Source: a bacterium | GTDB taxonomy: Bacteria > Patescibacteria > ABY1 > BM507 > VMTK01 | DNA length: 22,775 nt | Direction of reading: 5' to 3' | NCBI GenBank assembly: GCA_030641105.1 | Contig: DAOWHZ010000002.1 | Coordinates: 1-22,775 of the forward strand | Part shown: positions 7,772-14,094 of the stretch, in pieces | How the letters are laid out: the number at the start of each line of letters is the position of its first letter | How positions within the stretch are numbered: the stretch's first letter is position 1 | Notes under the pieces: model-generated | Seen by the model: only the letters and a program-made list of their open reading frames with translations | Database searches by the model: none | Told to the model about the DNA's origin: nothing | Translations under genes and position numbers: made by a program

Positions 7772-7975
7772 TTATCTCAACTCGGCGGCTCTTATTTTGA
7801 TGTCATTAGCAATTTGGAAGATATCCTCTTTAATCTCTTGGATATATTTGACAACTTCACCAGTCCTTTTTTCCAACTGTGGTCTCCAGAACCAAAGATC
7901 TAAAATTGCATCATCAAGATCTTTTATTCTCCTTTCAATTCCTGCCACAACTTTTTCTAAAAGAGCATTATTCAT
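7772..7975 (-). CDS. Small coiled-coil protein, unknown
   Basis: 67 residues, rich in Lys, Glu, Asp and Ile with heptad-like spacing (MNNALLEKVVAGIERRIKDL, then VVKYIQEIKEDIFQIANDIK), interrupted by LWFWRPQ at about 27-33. It probably folds as a helical hairpin or coiled coil. A strong ribosome site, AAAGGAGGTG, stands 8 bp before the ATG, so it is very likely translated. It sits 68 bp downstream of glyA on the same strand. A TTGACA lies about 25 bp upstream but no -10 follows. I do not recognise the family. Confidence 0.75.
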   Translation of the reverse strand: MNNALLEKVVAGIERRIKDLDDAILDLWFWRPQLEKRTGEVVKYIQEIKEDIFQIANDIKIRAAELR

Positions 7976-8043
7976 TTTTTCACCTCCTTTTTTATTTCTG
8001 TTTTGTCAAATATATTTATATTATTAGTTATGAGTTATAAGTA

Positions 8044-9291
8044 TCAAACGCTTGGTATGGGAAACTGCAAACACATTTTTTTAACCTTATCTTTTATCTT
8101 ATCTAAAATTTCCGGCTCACCCTTGCGCTTAATAGCGCTATTTATCCAAATCGCAATTTTTTTGACTTCATTTTCCTTTATGCCGCGAGTAGTAATAGCC
8201 GGAGTGCCAAAACGGACGCCTGACGGATTCATTGGCGAACGAGGATCGTTAGGTATAGTGGAACGGGAAATAGAAATGCCAACTTGATCTAAAATAATTT
8301 CCGCGTCTTTACCGGACAAATTTTTAGATGTCATATCAACTACCATTAAATGATTATCAGTGCCGTTAGAAATTACATGGTAACCCATATTAATAAATTC
8401 ATTAGCCAAAATTTGCGCGTTTTTAATTACTTGCTTGGCATATTCTTTAAATTCCGGCTTTAGCGCCTCGCCAAAAGCCACTGCTTTAGCCGCGGTAATA
8501 TGGTCATGCGGACCGCCTTGCATTCCTGGAAAAACCGCCCGATCAACTTGCTTGGCGTATTTTTCAAGGCACATTATAATCGCGCCTCTTGGCCCGCGCA
8601 AAGTTTTATGCGTAGTAGTGGAAACAACATCAAAAAAAGGAACCGGATTATCCATTTCTCCAGCCGCAATTAATCCAGCAGTGTGCGCAATATCAGCAAA
8701 AGTAAAAGCGCCGACTTCATCAGCAATATCTTTAAACTTTTGCCATTCTATTTCCCGGGCATAAGCGCTATAGCCAGCCACAATCATTTTTGGCTTTTCT
8801 TGCAAAGCAATCTCCCTGACTTTTTCCATATCAATTTTACCGGTTTTTGTGTCAACTTCGTACTGTACAAAATCATAAAGCATGCCGGAGAAATTAACCG
8901 GATGGCCATGGGACAGATGCCCGCCATGATCTAATTTTAATCCAAGCACTTTATCCCCTGGTTTTAAAAACGCCATGTAAACAGAAGCGTTTGCAGGGGA
9001 TCCTGACAAGGGCTGGACATTCACATGTTCGGCATTGAATAATTTTTTAGCCCGTTCAATAGCAATTGTTTCCACATCATCAATGATTTGATTGCCGCCA
9101 TAATATCTTTTGCCAGGATAGCCCTCGCTGTATTTATTGGTCAGTACAGTAGCCATTGCTTCCAGCACTGCCTTTGAAGCATAATTTTCCGAAGCAATAA
9201 GCTCCATTTCTTCAGATTGTCTTTTTGTTTCACGGTTTATTGCGTCCATTATTTTTGGGTCTTGAATTTGCAGGTTTTTGTAATTTAGCAT
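8044..9291 (-). CDS. glyA: Serine hydroxymethyltransferase
   Basis: 415 residues from the ATG at 9291. A GTG five codons upstream (9306) is possible but would add a non-family extension. PLP enzyme converting serine plus THF to glycine plus methylene-THF, the substrate of FolD encoded downstream. Motifs: MELIASENYASKAVLEAM, NKYSEGYPGKRYYGGN, VNVQPLSGSPANASVYMAFL, LDHGGHLSHGHPVNFSG, DIAHTAGLIAAG, and the PLP-lysine motif STTTHKTLRGPRG. The leader of about 105 nt holds two perfect short palindromes. Confidence 0.96.
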   Translation of the reverse strand: MLNYKNLQIQDPKIMDAINRETKRQSEEMELIASENYASKAVLEAMATVLTNKYSEGYPGKRYYGGNQIIDDVETIAIERAKKLFNAEHVNVQPLSGSPANASVYMAFLKPGDKVLGLKLDHGGHLSHGHPVNFSGMLYDFVQYEVDTKTGKIDMEKVREIALQEKPKMIVAGYSAYAREIEWQKFKDIADEVGAFTFADIAHTAGLIAAGEMDNPVPFFDVVSTTTHKTLRGPRGAIIMCLEKYAKQVDRAVFPGMQGGPHDHITAAKAVAFGEALKPEFKEYAKQVIKNAQILANEFINMGYHVISNGTDNHLMVVDMTSKNLSGKDAEIILDQVGISISRSTIPNDPRSPMNPSGVRFGTPAITTRGIKENEVKKIAIWINSAIKRKGEPEILDKIKDKVKKMCLQFPIPSV

Positions 9292-9307
9292 AAATTTGTA
9301 TTCCACC

Positions 9308-9345
9308 GACCTTTAGGTCAGGGTTTGTGAGACTTTAGTCTCACA
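9308..9345. promoter_or_regulatory. Twin palindromes in the glyA leader
   Basis: GACCTTTAGGTC (9308-9319) and TGTGAGACTTTAGTCTCACA (9326-9345) are perfect palindromes with the same CTTTAG centre. They lie in the predicted glyA 5' UTR, the first one partly covering the GGTGG ribosome-site region. They do not resemble a riboswitch I know; they could be hairpins controlling translation or small repeat elements. Confidence 0.55.
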
Positions 9346-9402
9346 GAAGTATTTAAATACGGGATGCTAAAGCTGGGTAGAAAAAAATTGTCATCTCATT
9401 CT

Positions 9403-9431
9403 ATGATATGTTAAATAAGCTGTTTTGTCAA
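9403..9431 (-). promoter_or_regulatory. Promoter of glyA
   Basis: On the minus strand TTGACA (9426-9431), 17 bp, TATCAT (9403-9408). The spacer begins AAACAGCT, as in the DUF523 promoter at 10368-10396. Confidence 0.8.
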
Positions 9432-9443
9432 AAATTTTAAAGT

Positions 9444-9478
9444 AAAAAAAGAGGGGACAGTCAAAAAGCACTGCCCCC
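9444..9478 (-). terminator. Terminator of the small-ORF unit
   Basis: On the minus strand GGGGCAGT pairs with ACTGTCCCC around a GCTTTTTG loop, then TCTTTTTTT. A textbook intrinsic terminator with no annotated gene before it other than the two tiny ORFs. Confidence 0.88.
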
Positions 9479-9537
9479 AAATACGTTTTCCGGTTTTTGT
9501 TTGGAAGAGCTTTTAGCCCTTCAGCTCCTTGCCTGGC

Positions 9538-9696
9538 CTAACCAGGAACCCCATTCCTGTGGTCAAGGAAGGATTGGCGATGTTTCCATTTGGCTTTTTT
9601 TGCGTCAATTCGCCTAATAAATAATTTTTGCCAGGAATATTCCAGGTCAATAATCAGATAAGGCGTGGCGCAAAAAGGCCTAAAAATGGCAAACAT
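9538..9696 (-). CDS. 52-residue small protein, unknown
   Basis: ATG at 9696, TAG at 9538-9540. AAGGAGGTG stands 5 bp before the ATG, as strong a ribosome site as any in the window. The protein starts MFAIFRPFCATPYLIIDLEY and continues SWQKLFIRRIDAKKAKWKHR, so it has a short hydrophobic N-terminal part and a very basic C-terminal half (about 12 Lys, Arg and His in 26 residues). It could bind nucleic acid or membrane. It is the second ORF of a unit with promoter 9848-9876 and terminator 9444-9478. No family recognised. Confidence 0.6.
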   Translation of the reverse strand: MFAIFRPFCATPYLIIDLEYSWQKLFIRRIDAKKAKWKHRQSFLDHRNGVPG

Positions 9697-9717
9697 AATT
9701 CACCTCCTTGGAAATCT

Positions 9718-9786
9718 TCAGCCCGTTTCGTCAGTGTCAGCGGTATCAGCCTGATGATAATCAAACCTAAAGTTCAACCTTTTCAT
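9718..9786 (-). CDS. 22-residue peptide ORF, first in the small unit
   Basis: ATG at 9786, TGA at 9718-9720, with AAAGGAGGG 8 bp before the ATG. The peptide begins MKRLNFRFDYHQ and ends in an acidic, Thr-rich tail (ADTADTDETG). It precedes the 52-residue ORF by 21 bp. It may be a micropeptide or a leader peptide. The shortness limits confidence; the matching promoter, ribosome site and terminator support real expression. Confidence 0.45.
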   Translation of the reverse strand: MKRLNFRFDYHQADTADTDETG

Positions 9787-9821
9787 TAAACATCCCTCCT
9801 TTCTTTGTTTATTTTTGTTAC

Positions 9822-9840
9822 ATCAGTCCAATGGACTGAT
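9822..9840. promoter_or_regulatory. Palindromic operator-like site at the start of the small-ORF transcript
   Basis: ATCAGTCCA, one base, TGGACTGAT: 9-bp arms, perfect. It begins about 7 bp after the -10 box, at the expected transcription start. A one-base centre makes a poor RNA hairpin, so a dimeric repressor site is the simpler reading. Confidence 0.6.
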
Positions 9841-9847
9841 TATTTAC

Positions 9848-9876
9848 AATATAGCAAACCGGCTAAAATTAGTCAA
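9848..9876 (-). promoter_or_regulatory. Promoter of the small-ORF unit
   Basis: On the minus strand TTGACT (9871-9876), 17 bp, TATATT (9848-9853). It lies immediately after the DUF523 stop codon and points at the two tiny ORFs. Confidence 0.8.
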
Positions 9877-9880
9877 ATTT

Positions 9881-10330
9881 TTAATCCTCTTCTGTCGCAA
9901 CACTAATACCATTTCTTTTTAATAACGCTGTTGTTATGCCATCACCTTCTTTCACTGTTTTAGTAAAAGTTCCGTCATAAATTTGCCCGCAACCGCAAGA
10001 AGGGCTTCTTTGTTTAAAAATGACTTCCTTAATATTTAATGCCTTTGCAATTTTTAAAACCTCTTCAGCGCCTTTGACAAATTGTTCTGTTACATCAATT
10101 CCTTTTTCAGTTAATATTTTTGCTCTGCCGTCTAACACATCCTCTCCGCTCGCGTTCTGTATCTGCGATAAAATTCTTGGAGTAGATAGTCCCCCTAACT
10201 GTTCGGGGCAAACCGGAATTAATTTGCCTTGCTTATATTCTTTTAATATTTCAGAATCTAAATCCGCTAAATTATTTTTTCCGTCATATTTGCAATCTAT
10301 GCCAACAAGGCACGCGCTGATTAATTTCAT
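9881..10330 (-). CDS. DUF523 family protein
   Basis: 149 residues, the usual length. Conserved cysteine motifs: SACLVGIDCKYDG at 5-17, VCPEQLGGLSTPR at 40-52 and QRSPSCGCG at about 107-115. Function is not established; the invariant Cys residues suggest metal or Fe-S binding. It has its own promoter (10368-10396) divergent from the next gene, and is followed directly by the promoter of the small-ORF unit. No clear ribosome site before the ATG. Confidence 0.88.
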   Translation of the reverse strand: MKLISACLVGIDCKYDGKNNLADLDSEILKEYKQGKLIPVCPEQLGGLSTPRILSQIQNASGEDVLDGRAKILTEKGIDVTEQFVKGAEEVLKIAKALNIKEVIFKQRSPSCGCGQIYDGTFTKTVKEGDGITTALLKRNGISVATEED

Positions 10331-10367
10331 AATTTTTTAGTTTAAATGATTGTTATTTGTTGTTTTT

Positions 10368-10396
10368 ATAATATGGCAAATCAGCTGTTTTGTCAA
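10368..10396 (-). promoter_or_regulatory. Promoter of the DUF523 gene
   Basis: On the minus strand TTGACA (10391-10396), 17 bp, TATTAT (10368-10373). Over about 33 bp it is nearly the same as the glyA promoter, including spacer bases AAACAGCT.ATTT. Its -35 is back to back with that of the divergent promoter. Confidence 0.82.
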
Positions 10397-10404
10397 AAAA
10401 TGTC

Positions 10405-10432
10405 TTGACTTTTTTTGTTAGAGTGCTATATT
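10405..10432 (+). promoter_or_regulatory. Promoter of the zinc-ribbon-like gene
   Basis: TTGACT (10405-10410), 16 bp, TATATT (10427-10432), about 50 bp before the ribosome site AGAGGAGG of the gene at 10486. Confidence 0.78.
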
Positions 10433-10485
10433 TATATATTAAGTTTTGAACCTTAAATTTAAAAAATAAAAGAGGAGGATTAATA

Positions 10486-10851
10486 ATGAATCAAGAAAAA
10501 TGCAAAAGATGTAATACTAAAATGTTAAATGAAATACCAGGATTATTTTTTGATTTTGATGCTGACTCGGAACGAGGATACGGGTTGGGCACCCCTTTAT
10601 GTTCGAAGTGTTTAGGCACAGGTATTGTGATAAAAACACCCGAATTTAAAAAATTTAGCGAGAGAGTAAGTGAAATTCGCCAAAATAATTTTCAACTGCA
10701 AATTAGGGCAATTAAAAATAAATTGCCGGCAGAAGAATGGATGCCTCAACTTGAAAAAAATAATGAACAGCTCATTGAAATTGCCAGAAAAGCATTAAAG
10801 ATTATTTTGAATCCGGTTGAAAATTGTTATGCTAAACAATTAATAAAATAA
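10486..10851 (+). CDS. Zinc-ribbon-like hypothetical protein
   Basis: 121 residues. Two CxxC pairs, KCKRC at 5-9 and CSKC at 39-42, are placed as in a small zinc ribbon or rubredoxin-like knuckle, followed by a charged helical C-terminal half (about 50-121) that looks like coiled coil. Family unknown to me. The promoter, the AGAGGAGG ribosome site and a terminator at 10876-10900 make it a single-gene transcript. A nucleic-acid-related role is only a guess from the ribbon. Confidence 0.75.
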   Translation: MNQEKCKRCNTKMLNEIPGLFFDFDADSERGYGLGTPLCSKCLGTGIVIKTPEFKKFSERVSEIRQNNFQLQIRAIKNKLPAEEWMPQLEKNNEQLIEIARKALKIILNPVENCYAKQLIK

Positions 10852-10875
10852 TGTTTTTCTTGTATTATTATTTTT

Positions 10876-10900
10876 AAGGCCACGCTTTATGCATGGCCTT
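10876..10900. terminator. Bidirectional terminator
   Basis: AAGGCCACGC / GCATGGCCTT is a 10-bp stem with one G-T pair and a TTTAT loop. TTAGTTTTT follows on plus and AAAAATAATAA on minus. It separates the convergent zinc-ribbon and HD-domain genes. Confidence 0.78.
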
Positions 10901-10907
10901 TTAGTTT

Positions 10908-11495
10908 TTACAATTTTTTATAAGTCATTTTTTTCAACCCCTGCCACCAATCAGTAAATTTTGTCCTTTTCATTTCTTTTAAAAGTTTTTTTGCCGACTT
11001 GGTTTCTAATGCTTTTTCTACATTATTAATCCAATCTTGAGCCGAAGCATAGCCCAGATCAACATATTCTTTAGCTTGAAAAGCAACTTCAAGCCAGTCA
11101 GCGTCTTTCGCGATTACGCCTTCTTTAGTATTTCTTTCTTCAAATTCATCAAAATAATTTTTCCATTTTTTTTCTATTTGCATTCCCAGACTTTTTATTT
11201 GATCTGAAAATGCTTTTATCTCGCAGTCTTTTTTATCATAGTACTTAGCAAAAATTTTATTTTGGTCTCCTGTTCTGCTTTCGCAATTATCATGAATTAT
11301 TAACATAGAAGCAATTTTTTCAGGGTTGTTATTGTCTTCCATAACAGCTAATATGTAGCCAATTTGAGCAGCGCGAAGCATATGTTCTGCTACTGACACA
11401 GGATTATTTACGCCAGCCAGCCACCAGCCAGTATGTTTTTGCCTTTTTAATTGATTTAATTCAAAAATAAAATTAATGATATTTTTAGTGTTCAT
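10908..11495 (-). CDS. HD-domain phosphohydrolase (YfbR/HDDC2-like)
   Basis: 195 residues. Metal-binding residues typical of HDDC2/YfbR nucleotidases: VAEHMLRAAQIG (first His, about 34-45), IIHDNCESRTGD (HD pair, about 66-77) and KDADWLE (about 130-136), with a WWLAGV segment near the start. Family members dephosphorylate deoxynucleoside monophosphates; the substrate here is not determined. No ribosome site is visible and the promoter is unclear. It is convergent with the preceding gene. Confidence 0.82.
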   Translation of the reverse strand: MNTKNIINFIFELNQLKRQKHTGWWLAGVNNPVSVAEHMLRAAQIGYILAVMEDNNNPEKIASMLIIHDNCESRTGDQNKIFAKYYDKKDCEIKAFSDQIKSLGMQIEKKWKNYFDEFEERNTKEGVIAKDADWLEVAFQAKEYVDLGYASAQDWINNVEKALETKSAKKLLKEMKRTKFTDWWQGLKKMTYKKL

Positions 11496-11547
11496 ATTTT
11501 TTGTTATGTTAATTATTTTTTTTATAATTTAATTTTACCAAATTCAC

Positions 11548-11850
11548 CTAATTTGTCAAAATACGAATAGCTTTGCCTTTTATCAAGGCCGAACTTATTT
11601 TTTTATAAGCAGAAGATAAAATTCGTTGAAAAGTGCTTTGTGAAGTTTTCATTGATTCAGCGCACTCAACTTGGCTTAAATTCTCTATGTTTTTAAGCCG
11701 CAGGGCTTCAACTTCTTCCTGGCTTAATTCAACCACATCTAAACTCCGCATAAGCGCTCCTTGCGGCTTAAAATAATTAATTTTTGGATTAAATCGTATT
11801 TGGCGGCGCAGGCAGGGGCGTCCTGATTGCCGCCTTAATCTTTGTGGCAT
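11548..11850 (-). CDS. DUF134 family DNA-binding protein
   Basis: 100 residues. Typical DUF134 layout: an Arg/Cys-rich N-terminus (MPQRLRRQSGRPCLRRQIRF), INYFKPQGALMRSLDVVELS, then a sigma70-region-4-like helix-turn-helix, EEVEALRLKNIENLSQVECA followed by ESMKTSQSTFQRILSSAYKK. Likely a transcription regulator. In anaerobic bacteria DUF134 genes often sit beside DUF5320 and NifX-like (COG1433) genes; here DUF5320 is directly upstream and two COG1433 genes are 7-11 kb away. No Shine-Dalgarno; a TAAAAT lies only 2 bp before the ATG. Confidence 0.85.
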   Translation of the reverse strand: MPQRLRRQSGRPCLRRQIRFNPKINYFKPQGALMRSLDVVELSQEEVEALRLKNIENLSQVECAESMKTSQSTFQRILSSAYKKISSALIKGKAIRILTN

Positions 11851-11879
11851 ATATTTTAGACAGACAAAAAATAAATAAT

Positions 11880-11941
11880 GGGATTGTTAGGATTATTAGG
11901 ATATATTATCCCAACAATCCCAAACATCTCAAGCATCCCAA
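11880..11941. repeat. Inverted pair of 9-bp repeat arrays
   Basis: Three units on plus (GGGATTGTT, AGGATTATT, AGGATATAT) run into four units in inverse orientation (TATCCCAAC, AATCCCAAA, CATCTCAAG, CATCCCAAT). GGGATTGTTAGGAT can pair with ATCCCAACAATCCC. It fills the gap between DUF5320 and DUF134. Confidence 0.7.
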
Positions 11942-11963
11942 TGACCTCATTATTTCTAGTTAT

Positions 11964-12158
11964 CTATTTGTCTTTATTTTGGCCTGACTGGTCTTGCTGG
12001 TCCTGCTTTGGCTTTTGCCAAAACCATCTAAAGCCCCGGCCTCGTCCTCTGCCTAAACCCAAGCCGCCAGCTCTGGGTTTGCCATCACCGCACGGACCCA
12101 TGCCTCGGCCGGTTAACGGACCTTGGCCAGTTGGACCTGTCCCATTTCTTTGTGGCAT
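11964..12158 (-). CDS. DUF5320 family small Gly-rich protein
   Basis: 64 residues from ATG 12158, chosen because GAGAGGTG stands 6 bp upstream and the family begins MPxRxxTGPxGxGPxTGRG. The sequence MPQRNGTGPTGQGPLTGRG, then GPCGDGKPRAGGLGLGRGRG and a short helical Gln/Lys-rich tail, matches the family. The role is unknown; the family is associated with COG1433 and DUF134 proteins. Its own promoter and a large inverted repeat in the leader suggest regulation. Confidence 0.82.
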   Translation of the reverse strand: MPQRNGTGPTGQGPLTGRGMGPCGDGKPRAGGLGLGRGRGRGFRWFWQKPKQDQQDQSGQNKDK

Positions 12159-12182
12159 AATTATCACCTCTCTTTCTCTTAA

Positions 12183-12217
12183 TCGCCAATTTAGCGAATT
12201 TAAAGCTAATTTGACGA
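12183..12217. promoter_or_regulatory. Inverted repeat in the DUF5320 leader
   Basis: TCGCCAATTTAGC and GCTAATTTGACGA are 13-bp arms (11 match) separated by 9 bp, lying between the promoter and the ribosome site. It may be an operator or an RNA hairpin; the adjacent DUF134 regulator is a candidate binder, by inference only. Confidence 0.5.
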
Positions 12218-12236
12218 ATGTTATTATTATATTATG

Positions 12237-12265
12237 AGTATATACCCAAAACAATATTTTGTCAA
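12237..12265 (-). promoter_or_regulatory. Promoter of the DUF5320-DUF134 unit
   Basis: On the minus strand TTGACA (12260-12265), 17 bp, TATACT (12237-12242). The -35 begins just after the terminator of the upstream gene. Confidence 0.82.
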
Positions 12266-12271
12266 GGCCAT

Positions 12272-12309
12272 AAAAAACCCCGCCCCAATTTTATAAAATC
12301 AGGGCGGGG
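12272..12309 (-). terminator. Terminator of the Ig-like protein gene
   Basis: CCCCGCCC / GGGCGGGG 8-bp stem, with an inner ATTTTATAAAAT palindrome in the loop, followed on the minus strand by TTTTTTAT. Confidence 0.88.
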
Positions 12310-12342
12310 ACAAAGAAGGGGCCTTCCTGGGCTATATTAAAA

Positions 12343-13191
12343 TTAAACCAAAGGCGGTTGTTCTTGGGGCGGAGATGGCAAATCGTCTTTATTGCTTTTT
12401 TCTATATCTTGAATTGTTGATGGTTTTATTTTATTAGTTTTATCTTCTATTGCATCTTGCGTTTTTTTAGCCTGAACTCGCCGCTCTTTAATTAACTCGC
12501 GATTTATCCAAAATATCCAAGCAATAATACCGAGCAAGAAAACAATAAAAATAATCAAATTAAAATTAAGCTTGCCTTGCTTTTCTTTGTCCTCATTAAT
12601 TAAACCAATATTAGTTGTTTCTTCAATGCCTTGTTCTATTAAATGTTTAATTTCTTTATCAATTATTTCGCCTTCTTCTTTGTCTGCTTTTTCAGCTATA
12701 TTTTTTATAGGGAGAATTACTGCTTCAGATTCTTCTAATATGCCTTCTATCCCCTTAACTTCCACGGGTGTTTCCTTATATTCTTCTTGAATTGCCTGAA
12801 TAATGGCTGGCTGTTCAATACTAAATTTTAAAACATTAGAGGGACTGCTCTTACTGCCATATTCATCTTCGGCTATAGCCCAAACAGTATGCTGGCCAAC
12901 TTTTAGATTTAAAAAAGGCCTAAAAGCAAAATTAGCTACGCCGCTATTATCCGTTAAAATTTCAGTTTTGCCATTATAGATTCCGTCAATATAAACCCTA
13001 ACAAATGTTCCATTTACTGTTAAGCCCTTAATTAACGGTTTTACTTTATCAGTTATTGCGCTTTCACCGGGCTCAATCATAGTGGGAGCCGGAATGGTTT
13101 GAATTTGGGCATGGACACAAATTGTCAAAACAAAAAAAGTACCAACTAAACAAATAAGAGAAAACAATACAACTTTAATGTATCTGTACAT
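12343..13191 (-). CDS. Secreted/surface Ig-like domain protein with C-terminal membrane anchor
   Basis: 282 residues. An N-terminal signal or anchor segment (VVLFSLICLVGTFFVLTICV, about 7-26) is followed by an Ig-like fold (about 38-130: PTMIEPGESAITD, IKGLTVNGTFVRVYIDG, GQHTVWAIAEDEYGSKS). An acidic linker, a second membrane helix (NLIIFIVFLLGIIAWIFWI, about 211-230) and a basic, Pro-rich cytoplasmic tail complete it. This suggests an exported Ig domain displayed outside the membrane. It is a single-gene unit with a strong terminator and a structured 5' region. A GGAGGGG lies 17 bp before the ATG, farther than usual. Confidence 0.7.
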   Translation of the reverse strand: MYRYIKVVLFSLICLVGTFFVLTICVHAQIQTIPAPTMIEPGESAITDKVKPLIKGLTVNGTFVRVYIDGIYNGKTEILTDNSGVANFAFRPFLNLKVGQHTVWAIAEDEYGSKSSPSNVLKFSIEQPAIIQAIQEEYKETPVEVKGIEGILEESEAVILPIKNIAEKADKEEGEIIDKEIKHLIEQGIEETTNIGLINEDKEKQGKLNFNLIIFIVFLLGIIAWIFWINRELIKERRVQAKKTQDAIEDKTNKIKPSTIQDIEKSNKDDLPSPPQEQPPLV

Positions 13192-13216
13192 AAAAATTTA
13201 ATGTTGCCCCTCCGTT

Positions 13217-13252
13217 AAAAATAAGAAAAATAAGAAAATAAGAGAAATATTT
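13217..13252. repeat. AAATAAGAA short-period repeat
   Basis: Three to four imperfect 9-bp units (AAATAAGAA, AAATAAGAA, AATAAGAGA) in the leader of the Ig-like gene; low-complexity DNA. Confidence 0.45.
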
Positions 13253-13285
13253 TTTGTTCTTATATTTTTATACAAAAACTGTATT

Positions 13286-13334
13286 GAGGCCAACGGGAAT
13301 AATTTAGGCGAACCCAATTCATCTCGTTGGCCCC
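13286..13334. ncRNA. Long hairpin in the leader of the Ig-like gene
   Basis: GAGGCCAACG and CGTTGGCCCC pair over about 9 bp. Inside, TTGGG TTCG CCTAA forms a second stem with a TTCG loop. It sits about 95 bp upstream of the Ig-like gene within a 473-bp stretch without genes. It may be a structured 5' UTR or a small RNA; no known family is recognised. Confidence 0.45.
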
Positions 13335-13349
13335 TATACAAATTTTTAA

Positions 13350-13381
13350 CAAAAAAATAAACTGCCATTAAATCAATGGCA
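13350..13381 (-). terminator. Terminator or attenuator
   Basis: On the minus strand TGCCATT / AATGGCA is a 7-bp stem with a GATTT loop, followed by GTTTATTTTTTTG. No gene ends nearby: yraN stops about 280 bp upstream. It ends a long yraN transcript or attenuates one entering the Ig-like gene. Confidence 0.7.
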
Positions 13382-13459
13382 TTTAAAGTTTAATAAATAT
13401 TTAATTAAACCGTCAAGTGTATGGACAGTTAATATGCTGGGGGTAAGAACTGGTCTAAT

Positions 13460-13480
13460 TGTGGATAAAATTGAGGATAA
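13460..13480. other. Two DnaA-box-like sequences
   Basis: TGTGGATAA (13460-13468) is the exact complement of the DnaA box TTATCCACA; TGAGGATAA (13472-13480) differs by one base. They are 12 bp apart in an AT-rich, gene-free stretch (13192-13664). With only two boxes and no dnaA or dnaN nearby, an origin is not supported. Confidence 0.3.
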
Positions 13481-13560
13481 AATGTTAAGATTATTTAGAA
13501 TTTATATTAATTTCAAACTAAAATTAGATAAAAATAAATAAAAGTTATCTCAGAATTTTT

Positions 13561-13662
13561 CCCCCACAAATCTACAAATCTCTTTACAAATTTACAAATT
13601 TTACAAAAGAATGTTAAATCAGTATTTGTAGATTTGTGAGAGGATTTGTTGATTTGTGGGGG
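13561..13662. repeat. Inverted pair of ACAAATC repeat arrays
   Basis: The left arm (13561-13599) starts CCCCCACAAATCTACAAATC and the right arm (13623-13662) ends GATTTGTTGATTTGTGGGGG. They pair over about 40 bp with few mismatches, each arm being 4 units of about 9 bp. It lies 2 bp after the yraN stop. A TTTTAT run follows on plus only, so it is not an obvious terminator for yraN. The same units flank the element at 18803-18978. Confidence 0.85.
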
Positions 13663-13664
13663 TT

Positions 13665-14030
13665 TTATATAATATCTTTATAATGTTTTATTTTAGCGAT
13701 TTTTTTATTCTTATCTATATCCACAGCAATCAAGTCAGCCCTAATGTCTTTATAATAAATTTTATTATTAGAATTGCCTAAATATTTTTTAATAGCATCC
13801 TTTAAATTTTTTATTTTTCTACTGCCCATACCTTCATCAGCTTCACCATATTTATTTGATGTCCTGGCTTTGACTTCAACAAAAACTAATAAATCTTTTA
13901 ATTTTACTATAATATCTATTTCCTTATGGCTGGTTTGAATATTACTTGCAATGATTTTATAACCATGTTTAATTAAATACTTCTTAGCTATTTCTTCGCC
14001 AAATTGTCCTACTTTTTGGTTATAGTTCAT
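13665..14030 (-). CDS. yraN: UPF0102 (YraN) family endonuclease-like protein
   Basis: 121 residues, normal length. Conserved GEEIAKKYLIKHGYKIIASN at 11-30, EIDIIVKLKDLLVFVEVKAR at 37-56 (the PD-(D/E)XK-like core, Glu/Asp and EVK), and the basic SRKIKNLKDAIKKYL helix. The family is a restriction-like nuclease fold of unclear function, common beside rnhB in other bacteria; here rnhB is 3 kb away on the same strand. The ATG follows the hairpin of the upstream gene by 8 bp and has no Shine-Dalgarno. Confidence 0.87.
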   Translation of the reverse strand: MNYNQKVGQFGEEIAKKYLIKHGYKIIASNIQTSHKEIDIIVKLKDLLVFVEVKARTSNKYGEADEGMGSRKIKNLKDAIKKYLGNSNNKIYYKDIRADLIAVDIDKNKKIAKIKHYKDII

Positions 14031-14033
14031 AAA

Positions 14034-14053
14034 TTAAAAGGGCAAACCGCCCT
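14034..14053 (-). terminator. Short terminator before yraN
   Basis: On the minus strand AGGGC / GCCCT with a GGTTT loop and a TTTAATTT tail. The stem is only 5 bp, so it is probably weak. Confidence 0.45.
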
Positions 14054-14094
14054 CTTATTTTTATTATTTTATTATTTTATTATTTTTATTTTTT

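Noticed and set aside
8435..8764. 109-codon ORF on the plus strand
   Set aside because: Antisense to the conserved PLP-lysine region of glyA.
9291..9402. Glycine or THF riboswitch before glyA
   Set aside because: The leader contains only two simple palindromes; none of the conserved cores I know for those riboswitches is visible.
11880..11941. CRISPR-like repeats
   Set aside because: Units are 9 bp with no spacers and face each other; no cas genes are present.
11878..12237. 119-codon Pro-rich ORF on the plus strand
   Set aside because: It lies antisense to the DUF5320 gene, whose ribosome site and family motif are clear; the Pro and Leu bias comes from its Gly/Arg codons, and the first part is the 9-bp repeat array.
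13460..13480. Replication origin
   Set aside because: Only two DnaA-like boxes, and no dnaA, dnaN or parAB nearby.
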